Positions 25,382 through 29,933 of a stretch of 43,840 bases of DNA are shown here, in pieces. Positions within the stretch are counted from its first letter, which is position 1, and each line of letters starts with the position of its first letter. Source of the stretch: a virus; the IMG/VR virus record IMGVR_UViG_3300022074_000099, positions 1 to 43,840 of that record; one strand, given 5' to 3'. The notes below the pieces were generated by a model, which was not told where the DNA came from, ran no database searches, and worked only from the letters and a program-made list of their open reading frames with translations. The position numbers and the translations under genes are program-made.

Positions 25382-25741
25382 TTAAGCTGCTTTGACGACA
25401 GGCTTGCCGTCATTGTTAGTCCAGACGGTGATGACATGTGCATCAGTCACCGGCTCACCGGTATCCTTGAACACAAAGGTGTCGTTGACGTAGGGGTTGT
25501 ACGTCACGTCGCGTCCATCCTTGAACGCTAGTCCATTGCGGAGGCTCACCTCACCTACCGCAAATGCGTGGACATTCTTCTTGCCTTCACGGCGCACCTT
25601 TGCCTGACCGGCAGGACGCACCACGAACTTGGCATCAGCAAGTGTCAGGGCAGTCACGTGATTGATGACACGCCCTGTCTCGCAGCTTTGCACTGACCAG
25701 CACTTCTTGTGCAGGTTCCAATAAACTCTCACTCTAAGCAT
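25382..25741 (-). CDS. small beta-rich hypothetical protein
   Basis: 119 residues. The opening RVRVYWNLHKKCWSVQSCET and the middle VHAFAVGEVSLRNGLAFKDG read as alternating strands; the C-terminus (AHVITVWTNNDGKPVVKAA) also looks beta. I recall homologues in several phages without a function. AGGAGAT lies 6 bases from the ATG, which overlaps the upstream gene by 8 bases. Confidence 0.65.
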   Translation of the reverse strand: MLRVRVYWNLHKKCWSVQSCETGRVINHVTALTLADAKFVVRPAGQAKVRREGKKNVHAFAVGEVSLRNGLAFKDGRDVTYNPYVNDTFVFKDTGEPVTDAHVITVWTNNDGKPVVKAA

Positions 25742-25907
25742 TGCTCATCTCCTGTGTCATACGCTTTGCTTTACGTGCAGCCTTGCGGCCACGTTTCCAA
25801 TCGTCACGCTTGGGCTTGCCAGCCGTCTTACGCACCGGCAGTTTCTCAAAGACAGAAACATCATTCCAATCGTGGTCGAACTCATTGCTCATCTTTGCGT
25901 TCCGCAT
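25734..25907 (-). CDS. small basic hypothetical protein
   Basis: 57 residues from the ATG at 25907, chosen for AGGAGAAG directly upstream; a second ATG at 25892 is possible. The N-terminus is acidic (NEFDHDWNDVSVFEKLPV) and the C-terminus is strongly basic (KPKRDDWKRGRKAARKAKRM), suggesting RNA or DNA contact. It overlaps the upstream gene by 26 bases. Confidence 0.5.
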   Translation of the reverse strand: MRNAKMSNEFDHDWNDVSVFEKLPVRKTAGKPKRDDWKRGRKAARKAKRMTQEMSNA

Positions 25908-26034
25908 TTGACTTCTCCTGTTGCTTGCGGTTGTAACTGCCCTTGCCCTTCTTGGGCTGGGCGACTTGTGTAGCTGTGCGGCGTCTGTTCTGTGCAACCG
26001 CCTTGGCTACTGGGTTTACAGGTTTGATACGCAT
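25882..26034 (-). CDS. 50-residue basic protein behind a repeat-containing leader
   Basis: The ATG at 26034 has AAGGAG 8 bases upstream and, immediately before that, the 16-base palindromic repeat and a structured element (26048-26129). The peptide is very basic and Gln-rich (AVAQNRRRTATQVAQPKKGK ... NRKQQEKSNAERKDEQ), likely disordered and nucleic-acid binding. Function unknown; the elaborate leader implies regulated translation. Confidence 0.55.
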   Translation of the reverse strand: MRIKPVNPVAKAVAQNRRRTATQVAQPKKGKGSYNRKQQEKSNAERKDEQ

Positions 26035-26047
26035 TGTCAATCTCCTT

Positions 26048-26063
26048 GGTCCGCTGTCGGACC
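26048..26063. repeat. 16-base palindromic repeat, copy 1
   Basis: GGTCCG, loop CTGT, CGGACC: a perfect 6-bp hairpin. On the coding (minus) strand it ends 0-1 base before the AAGGAG of the gene at 26034. One of five copies within 3.4 kb. Confidence 0.9.
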
Positions 26064-26069
26064 TAGCTA

Positions 26070-26129
26070 GTATCTCTAAGTGTAATACACTTTCACTAAA
26101 GTTCAAGTGTTATTACACGTAAGAGATAC
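26070..26129 (-). ncRNA. structured covarying leader element, copy A
   Basis: Read on the plus strand: GTATCTCT (26070-26077) pairs with AGAGATAC (26122-26129); internal loop AA / GTA; GTGTAAT (26080-26086) pairs with ATTACAC (26112-26118); one bulged T; ACACTT (26087-26092) pairs with AAGTGT (26105-26110); 12-base loop TCACTAAAGTTC. Copies B and C keep the loop and internal loop but use different, still complementary, stems. It lies between the stop of one gene (26139) and the leader of the next. RNA versus DNA function is not known. Confidence 0.7.
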
Positions 26130-26138
26130 ATAAGGGTT

Positions 26139-26765
26139 CTAGGCAATGCCGTGCTGCTTTCTCCATGTCACCCATGTCACAGCCTGCAGTTCGTATGCCT
26201 TGAACTTGCGGCCATTGACAGTGCAACGCTTGGCAGCTTGGCGATATGCCTCTTGCAGATTGGCATACTCTTTGACGCCAATGTTGGTTTTGTTGTCGGT
26301 CAGATTGACCCGCTCATTGTATGCAATGTTACGAGCATGTCCGTCGATGGTACAGGTATCTTCGCCCATGATGTTCTCGTAAAAGCACACAATCTTGCGG
26401 CCATTGAGCATCTCCTTCACAATGTGATTGCGCATCGGCATTTTCTGCAGGATGCTCCAAGCCTTCTCCTTCATCTTGCCATACGTGCAGACCGATACGC
26501 TATCCATCGGGCGGCGTTCCCGCCACGCTTGGATGAGGTCAGTGGCGTTGCTCACATTGGTAGACCAGCGATTGTTTGGCGACAGCGCAGCGACAACAGC
26601 CACGGCAATGTGAACGGCAATGCCGTTGTTCTCAGCAATGCGGCGGCACTCCTCGTATGCTTCAGCGTACCATGCAATGCCTGCGGCCACGTCCTGTGGC
26701 TTGGCACGGCGACGGCAAGCAATGATGTTGTGAACAGCGATTTCCATGTTGAACTCTGTAGTCAT
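26139..26765 (-). CDS. conserved phage protein of unknown function
   Basis: 208 residues. The pattern AALSPNNRWSTNV, later TYGKMKEKAWSIL, then IDGHARNIAYN and a C-terminal ELQAVTWVTWRKQHG, is a family I remember from many phages. The AALSP..W...N motif and IDGHA resemble helix-hairpin-helix DNA glycosylase-type layouts, but this is only a suspicion. CTGAGGAG lies 8 bases before the ATG. Confidence 0.6.
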   Translation of the reverse strand: MTTEFNMEIAVHNIIACRRRAKPQDVAAGIAWYAEAYEECRRIAENNGIAVHIAVAVVAALSPNNRWSTNVSNATDLIQAWRERRPMDSVSVCTYGKMKEKAWSILQKMPMRNHIVKEMLNGRKIVCFYENIMGEDTCTIDGHARNIAYNERVNLTDNKTNIGVKEYANLQEAYRQAAKRCTVNGRKFKAYELQAVTWVTWRKQHGIA

Positions 26766-26776
26766 AGCGATACTCC

Positions 26777-26956
26777 TCAGTCGCAGGATGAAAGGCGGGT
26801 GATGTCAGCGCACCACACTTGGCGGTCATGGTCATAGTACACAGGCCGGACAAGGCGAGTGTCGTAGCCTGCCGGATGGTAGGCGTTCCAGTAGTCCTCG
26901 ACCATCAGTTCAAGGATTGCATAATCCTTTGAATACAGTTGCTTAGTGATAGTCAT
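26777..26956 (-). CDS. 59-residue hypothetical protein
   Basis: Read by hand: the ATG at 26956 gives MTITKQLYSKDYAILELMVE, then DYWNAYHPAGYDTRLVRPVY and a C-terminal DRQVWCADITRLSSCD, ending at TGA 26777-26779. It is Tyr/Trp-rich. The start overlaps the upstream gene's stop, and the stop lies 12 bases before the next start, where a GAGGAG signal serves the downstream gene. Confidence 0.6.
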   Translation of the reverse strand: MTITKQLYSKDYAILELMVEDYWNAYHPAGYDTRLVRPVYYDHDRQVWCADITRLSSCD

Positions 26957-27144
26957 ATCGTCACTCCTTGCATCTTCATTTTCAGCTTCAGCTTGTACAC
27001 AAGCAGGTCGGACATGTGTAGCTGTCCGCCTGCACTGTACAGGTTAGGTACACCCTGCCCGAAAAGCTGGCGATACAGCTTGTCAATTTCGTGCAGGACT
27101 TCACGCTTGTCTGGTGAAATCTGGTGATTGCTTCGTGAATACAT
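26953..27144 (-). CDS. 63-residue hypothetical protein
   Basis: From the ATG at 27144 (preceded by GAGAGGAG and overlapping the upstream stop as ATAATG): MYSRSNHQISPDKREVLHEI, then DKLYRQLFGQGVPNLYSAGG and a Lys/Met-rich end. Helical, basic; no family recognised. Confidence 0.55.
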   Translation of the reverse strand: MYSRSNHQISPDKREVLHEIDKLYRQLFGQGVPNLYSAGGQLHMSDLLVYKLKLKMKMQGVTI

Positions 27145-27422
27145 TATACCAAATACTCCTCTCCGGGAAACATTGATTCTTTGAGCCACCTTTCGGCGGT
27201 GGCAGTGTCCGGTGCGCCAGCCTGCATCACCGCTAGGATGGCCGCACTGTGTGCCTCACGCTCTTCGCGGAGTTCCCGCTCCAGCAGATGTTGCACATTC
27301 TGCAGGTTGTCAGAATACTCGTTGAAGCCCCACCAGCTTGGCACTCGCGGACGCACTCCGTGCAAGTCCTTGAACGCATCACTGTAAGCCTGAGCGATGT
27401 CGGAATAGGTTGCTTTACGCAT
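27144..27422 (-). CDS. hypothetical helical protein
   Basis: 92 residues from the ATG at 27422. Helical N-terminus (ATYSDIAQAYSDAFKDLHGV), a Pro/Trp turn (RPRVPSWWGFNEYSD) and a second long charged helix (VQHLLERELREEREAHSAAI), then an Ala-rich C-terminus. No family recognised. It directly abuts the upstream gene's stop. Confidence 0.55.
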   Translation of the reverse strand: MRKATYSDIAQAYSDAFKDLHGVRPRVPSWWGFNEYSDNLQNVQHLLERELREEREAHSAAILAVMQAGAPDTATAERWLKESMFPGEEYLV

Positions 27423-27423
27423 C

Positions 27424-27636
27424 TTATGTCTCCACTCTGCCGTGTTCGTTGATGAGGATAGACTGGACACGGCAACGCCAGCCATAGCCTCGCAGTTCCT
27501 GCGCCTTCTCAGACGCCAGCCGCAGACTTGTGGTCTGCAACGCACAGTCCCACTGGACGGGTGCCAGCGGCATGTGACGCTGACGAAATGTGTCATTTGC
27601 TGGCGGCACGAAAGTCACGAGAAACAGTTCAGTCAT
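27424..27636 (-). CDS. hypothetical protein behind a repeat-containing leader
   Basis: 70 residues from the ATG at 27636 (MTELFLVTFVPPANDTFRQR...). A strand, then RLASEKAQELRGYGWRCRVQ and a terminal strand (SILINEHGRVET) suggest a small alpha/beta fold. Its leader, read 5' to 3', holds element B, the 16-base palindrome and then ACGGAG. This is the same order as before the gene at 26034. No family recognised. Confidence 0.55.
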   Translation of the reverse strand: MTELFLVTFVPPANDTFRQRHMPLAPVQWDCALQTTSLRLASEKAQELRGYGWRCRVQSILINEHGRVET

Positions 27637-27653
27637 AATCAACTCCGTTGCTT

Positions 27654-27669
27654 GGTCCGCTGTCGGACC
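27654..27669. repeat. 16-base palindromic repeat, copy 2
   Basis: Perfect copy of GGTCCG-CTGT-CGGACC. On the minus strand it is followed by AAGCAACGGAG and then the ATG at 27636; copy 3 shares almost the same downstream sequence. Confidence 0.9.
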
Positions 27670-27678
27670 AGTTAAGTA

Positions 27679-27736
27679 ATATCTAAGTGATAACACACTT
27701 TCACTAGAGTTCAAGTGTGCTTATCACGTAAGATAT
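27679..27736 (-). ncRNA. structured covarying leader element, copy B
   Basis: Plus-strand reading: ATATCT (27679-27684) pairs with AGATAT (27731-27736); internal loop AA / GTA; GTGATAA (27687-27693) pairs with TTATCAC (27721-27727); one bulged C; CACACTT (27694-27700) pairs with AAGTGTG (27713-27719); loop TCACTAGAGTTC. It begins right after the TAG of the upstream gene (27738) and lies in the leader of the gene at 27636. Stems differ from copies A and C by compensatory changes. Confidence 0.7.
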
Positions 27737-27737
27737 A

Positions 27738-27932
27738 CTAATCGGAAAGCCATTCATTGATGGTCACAATAATGCCGATGCAAATTGCGCTGGCACCGAT
27801 TACCGCCCAGAAGGAGATTTTATCTCCGGTGTGCAAGTAATCAAGAAACGACCAGAAGCCGACGATAGCCGCCATGTAAAACATGATGACGTTGCGAATT
27901 GCTTTCAGCAATGAAAAAGAAGGATGGTTCAT
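27738..27932 (-). CDS. 64-residue two-helix membrane protein
   Basis: From the ATG at 27932: MNHPSFSLLKAIRNVIMFYM opens a first hydrophobic segment (about 13-32), and KISFWAVIGASAICIGIIVT forms the second (about 38-58), ending NEWLSD. The leader has the 16-base palindrome (27951-27966) and ACGGAG. Three triloop hairpins lie within the gene (27813, 27873, 27898). Holin-like topology is possible, but there is no lysis context. Confidence 0.6.
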   Translation of the reverse strand: MNHPSFSLLKAIRNVIMFYMAAIVGFWSFLDYLHTGDKISFWAVIGASAICIGIIVTINEWLSD

Positions 27933-27950
27933 TTCAAACTCCGTTTGCTT

Positions 27951-27966
27951 GGTCCGCTGTCGGACT
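27951..27966. repeat. 16-base palindromic repeat, copy 3 (last base changed)
   Basis: GGTCCG-CTGT-CGGACT. It overlaps the stop codon of the upstream gene (27965-27967) and lies in the leader of the gene at 27932, followed on the minus strand by AAGCAAACGGAG. Confidence 0.85.
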
Positions 27967-28183
27967 AGTCGGCGTCGGCAATCATCTTGTCGAGCAGCGC
28001 CATTGCTTGCGCATCCTCGTATGCCTGCTGCATGTTGGCCTGTTGGCCGGTGACATAGCACCGAAACTCTGGACGAGTTTCTGGCTCATAGGAGCGGCTG
28101 TAGCCTGCAGTGTCCACACTGCGCCACGATGAGCCTAAAGGCTTGTGCCTTCCCAAATCTACGATTTGACCACGCTTACTCAT
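27965..28183 (-). CDS. 72-residue hypothetical protein
   Basis: From the ATG at 28183 with GGAG 8-11 bases upstream: MSKRGQIVDLGRHKPLGSSW, then a Tyr/Arg-rich middle and a helical acidic C-terminus (YEDAQAMALLDKMIADAD). The start overlaps the upstream membrane gene by 8 bases. Several small hairpins lie within the gene. No family recognised. Confidence 0.55.
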   Translation of the reverse strand: MSKRGQIVDLGRHKPLGSSWRSVDTAGYSRSYEPETRPEFRCYVTGQQANMQQAYEDAQAMALLDKMIADAD

Positions 28184-28349
28184 CTGCAAACTCCATTGCT
28201 ATAGCAATCCAACCACCGGCAAAGCAAGCTCCACAGGTGAACAAAATCATGCCCATAAATGGCGTGCCATTTTGCATAAGGTCGATGAAAGCAAAACAGC
28301 CAACCACCGCTGCTGAAAGCAGCATGAAAAAACAACCGATGATATACAT
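28176..28349 (-). CDS. 57-residue two-helix membrane protein
   Basis: Read by hand: the ATG at 28349 gives MYIIGCFFMLLSAAVVGCFA (first membrane helix), a short loop IDLMQNGTPF, then MGMILFTCGACFAGGWIAIA (second helix) and MEFADE, stop at 28176-28178. Four Cys in the membrane part. GGAGG lies 7-11 bases upstream. Small double-pass proteins like this are common early phage genes; function unknown. Confidence 0.6.
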   Translation of the reverse strand: MYIIGCFFMLLSAAVVGCFAFIDLMQNGTPFMGMILFTCGACFAGGWIAIAMEFADE

Positions 28350-28372
28350 ATCATAACCTCCAGAAAGGGAGA

Positions 28373-28986
28373 CAGCCGTTAGGCTGCCTCTTGATTGAGA
28401 AGTGACTGCTGCTCTTTCAGAGCAAGCAGCAAGTCTTTGAAAGTGATGCCGTTGGCATCAGCCCGAAGCATTGCCTCAAAGGCAATCTCTTCAGCCGACA
28501 TTGGAGCCAACTTGTTGGCAACAACAGTCTCTGACTGTGTTTCACCTTCGGTGCTTGGTCCGCTGTCGGACTTGTTGTCACCTTCGGTGTCACCACCTTC
28601 GGTGTCTGTAGCCTTCGGCTTCTGCAGCTTCGCTACCTCTGAAAGCAAGGCTTTCATAGAAGCAAACTTGCCAAGCAAATCGTTTTCAACGATGAAGTCA
28701 AAGTTCTGAAAGAACTTCAAAGCCTCTTGCCGACGTTGCTTTGCAACGGTATGAAGATTGGCATCTTTCAGCAAAGCTGAATCCATCCGAAGGCCACCAG
28801 ATTCTTGCAGAATCTCAGCCAGCAGTTCACCAAGGGTGAACCAGAAACCGTCTCTGACGGTCAGCGACTTGAACTTCGACTTGTCAGCTTTGACAAGTGA
28901 CTTGTCCCAACGGGACAGCACTAAGCCTTTGGCTTGAACAGTGTTGTTGGCTTCAGCAAGCTGAGTGGCGAAGGACTTCTTGGAAG
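28373..28986. repeat. hairpin-tiled coding region: about 25 consecutive stem-loops
   Basis: Perfect inverted repeats (start-end, stem, loop): 28373-28386 (5, GTTA), 28410-28424 (6, TTC), 28444-28460 (7, GTT), 28470-28486 (7, CAA), 28506-28519 (6, TT), 28524-28538 (6, TCT), 28543-28553 (4, TTC), 28558-28571 (5, CTGT), 28579-28589 (4, TTC), 28594-28604 (4, TTC), 28610-28620 (4, TTC), 28626-28634 (3, TTC), 28640-28656 (7, AAG), 28679-28693 (6, TTC), 28701-28717 (7, GAA), 28734-28748 (6, TTT), 28767-28781 (6, AAA), 28799-28815 (7, TGC), 28825-28841 (7, AAG), 28847-28861 (6, TCT), 28879-28898 (8, GCTT), 28903-28917 (6, AAC), 28923-28935 (5, TTT), 28953-28964 (4, CAAG), 28976-28986 (4, TTG). Nearly all have 3-base loops. 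Confidence 0.9.
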
Positions 28987-28999
28987 GTTGCTGTTGCAT
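28379..28999 (-). CDS. hairpin-encoded protein of unknown function
   Basis: 206 residues. AGGAG lies 6 bases before the ATG at 28999, so it is a real gene. N-terminus basic/polar (MQQQPSKKSFATQLAEANNT), helical middle (FTLGELLAEILQESGGLRMD; ALKFFQNFDFIVENDLLGKF), an acidic Gly/Ser/Thr linker at about 137-160 (ATDTEGGDTEGDNKSDSGPS), and a C-terminal helical pair (LAPMSAEEIAFEAMLRADAN; FKDLLLALKEQQ). No domain recognised. What is exceptional is the DNA: the reading frame is tiled by stem-loops with triloops, one palindromic repeat encodes SDSGPS, and the leader folds into element C, which reaches the Shine-Dalgarno. It is the first gene of the minus-strand block. It could be a replication-initiation, RNA-binding or autoregulated protein, but this is not known. 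Confidence 0.75.
   Translation of the reverse strand: MQQQPSKKSFATQLAEANNTVQAKGLVLSRWDKSLVKADKSKFKSLTVRDGFWFTLGELLAEILQESGGLRMDSALLKDANLHTVAKQRRQEALKFFQNFDFIVENDLLGKFASMKALLSEVAKLQKPKATDTEGGDTEGDNKSDSGPSTEGETQSETVVANKLAPMSAEEIAFEAMLRADANGITFKDLLLALKEQQSLLNQEAA
28557..28572. repeat. 16-base palindromic repeat, copy 4, inside a coding sequence
   Basis: GGTCCG-CTGT-CGGACT within the gene at 28379-28999, where the minus-strand reading encodes part of SDSGPS in the disordered linker. Flanked by the same CTT as copies 1-3. Confidence 0.85.
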
Positions 29000-29008
29000 C
29001 CTTATCTC

Positions 29009-29084
29009 CTATTTGTAGGTTTCTAAGGGATTATCCCCTTTCACTAAAGTTCAAGGGGTAATCCCGTGAAACCGTAACAAATAG
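29009..29084 (-). ncRNA. structured covarying leader element, copy C
   Basis: Plus-strand reading: CTATTTGT (29009-29016) pairs with ACAAATAG (29077-29084); GGTTTC (29018-29023) with GAAACC (29068-29073); internal loop TAA / GT; GGGATTA (29027-29033) with TAATCCC (29059-29065); bulged T; CCCCTT (29035-29040) with AAGGGG (29053-29058); loop TCACTAAAGTTC. Longest of the three copies. The outermost two base pairs include the first two bases of the AGGAG of the downstream gene (29010-29006), so folding could influence ribosome access. Confidence 0.75.
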
Positions 29085-29119
29085 AGAGATAGTTTTGGTG
29101 AGGTCAAAATGCCAAATCA

Positions 29120-29534
29120 AAATCGAAGATTTACCTCTGCGCAGGTCGTTCCGCATGGTTGCAGGAAAAACAAGTTTTTCCGAAACTCAGCGTGAGAACA
29201 TCGTGAGCGGAAGGCCGCAGTGAGGTGTTGCAAAAATGCAACAGCCTTGCTGTTGAGGGGGTGTAGTGTTGCAGCAAAACCACACCGATAGGTGGTGCTA
29301 GTTTGATGCATCGGCACTGCAACTTGTTGCAGAATTGTCACATCGCTGCTTCACGACATGCTGAAAGCATGGCAACTGATGCCATAACAGTTGGTAACAA
29401 CTGGCTGCTGACAGAACTATTTAGCATTTTCAATGCTTTAGGTCCGCTGTCGGACCAAGGCTGTTGGCAGCGGCTCCCTACAGCGCGTCATCTGACCGCA
29501 TTATGCCTGCGCACACGCAGGGTAGGCCGGGGCC
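29120..29534. repeat. non-coding hairpin array upstream of the hairpin-tiled gene
   Basis: No convincing gene lies in 29000-29809. Hairpins: 29120-29132 (5, GAA), 29164-29181 (8, AA), 29186-29196 (4, GCG), 29207-29218 (4, AAGG), 29226-29243 (7, AAAA), 29239-29255 (7, CTT; overlaps the last, so alternatives), 29283-29294 (4, GATA), 29317-29332 (7, TT), 29357-29371 (6, GAA), 29369-29385 (6, ACTGA), 29388-29403 (6, GTAA), 29423-29437 (6, TTC), 29441-29456 (the 16-base repeat), 29460-29471 (4, TTGG), 29506-29521 (6, CACA), 29525-29534 (4, GG). From 29535 to 29640 only one weak repeat (29574-29588) is seen. Confidence 0.85.
29441..29456. repeat. 16-base palindromic repeat, copy 5, non-coding
   Basis: Perfect GGTCCG-CTGT-CGGACC in the divergent intergenic region, flanked by CCAAGG on its right side rather than CCTTGG on its left as in copy 1. 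It is not adjacent to a start codon. Confidence 0.9.
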
Positions 29535-29650
29535 ACCGGGGGGGTGTAGCGTAGTATATACACACAGATACACAGATTAGGAAAATCTAGTGTTAACCAC
29601 AAGTGCAACTGACGCTAAAATAAAAATGAGCATCCGATAAATTATTGTAC

Positions 29651-29679
29651 TTGACAGGTGTTTCACATTCTGGTATAAT
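29651..29679 (+). promoter_or_regulatory. consensus sigma-70 promoter for the rightward late genes
   Basis: TTGACA (29651-29656), exactly 17 bases, TATAAT (29674-29679), plus an extended -10 TG at 29671-29672. A perfect match to the housekeeping consensus, so host RNA polymerase should start near 29686, about 10 bases before a long stem-loop leader. Confidence 0.9.
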
Positions 29680-29694
29680 TATGTATAACTAAAA

Positions 29695-29764
29695 CACTAA
29701 AGGTGTACAGTTAACTGTCTTATTACTCTAAGTACATAAATCACTTAGTTGTACACCTTTAGTG
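29695..29764 (+). promoter_or_regulatory. three-stem leader structure downstream of the rightward promoter
   Basis: A perfect 15-bp stem closes the element: CACTAAAGGTGTACA (29695-29709) with TGTACACCTTTAGTG (29750-29764). Inside are a self-complementary CAGTTAACTG (29708-29717) and a 6-bp hairpin CTAAGT / ACTTAG (29728-29733 / 29743-29748). It forms very near the transcript 5' end; it may stabilise the late mRNA, attenuate transcription (a weak T-rich run follows at 29772-29779) or be an operator. Confidence 0.7.
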
Positions 29765-29809
29765 ACTACTAAGTTTTCTTGTTAAACTCACTTAACTGTA
29801 TCACTAACA

Positions 29810-29914
29810 ATGACCAAGTATCTAATGTATACTCTTGTAGCTATTATATGTGCGTATATTGCGTACATCATGGGTGTAGCACTTGTGCATACGGTTTGTG
29901 ATTGTCTCAAATAA
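29810..29914 (+). CDS. possible 34-residue membrane peptide
   Basis: The ATG at 29810 begins MTKYLMYTLVAIICAYIAYI, one hydrophobic helix, then MGVALVHTVCDCLK and TAA at 29912-29914. No clear Shine-Dalgarno. It is first after the late leader and just before the gene at 29934. Small single-pass peptides occur at this place in related phages, but this one may be chance. Confidence 0.35.
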   Translation: MTKYLMYTLVAIICAYIAYIMGVALVHTVCDCLK

Positions 29915-29933
29915 TGAAAGTTTTTTCTTGACA

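Larger units (their letters stand above)
27813..28349. repeat. left part of the hairpin-rich tract, across three small genes
   Basis: Perfect inverted repeats read by eye: 27813-27827 (6 bp, loop TTT), 27873-27885 (5 bp, AAA), 27898-27912 (6 bp, TTC), 28037-28048 (4 bp), 28063-28081 (7 bp, 5-base loop), 28107-28122 (6 bp, TCCA), 28154-28168 (6 bp, TAC), 28195-28208 (5 bp, TATA), 28257-28272 (7 bp, GT) and 28309-28323 (6 bp, GAA). Less dense than the following gene but well above what is seen in the virion genes. Confidence 0.6.

Noticed and set aside
26151-26837. 228-codon plus-strand open frame
   Set aside because: It is antisense to a conserved phage gene with a good ribosome site; its translation is low in charged residues and shows no motif.
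28543-28620. cUUCGg-type tetraloops in CACCTTCGGTG
   Set aside because: Pairing C-G around UUCG would leave the next pair mismatched; the best fold is a 4-bp stem with a TTC (GAA on the other strand) triloop.
29117-29341. Two overlapping minus-strand frames in the intergenic hairpin array
   Set aside because: No ribosome site, Cys/His-rich unpatterned translations, and the bases are explained by the inverted repeats.
28373-29534. Possible CRISPR array or tRNA cluster
   Set aside because: The hairpins differ in sequence and have no uniform repeat-spacer length; no tRNA cloverleaf or TpsiC arm is present.
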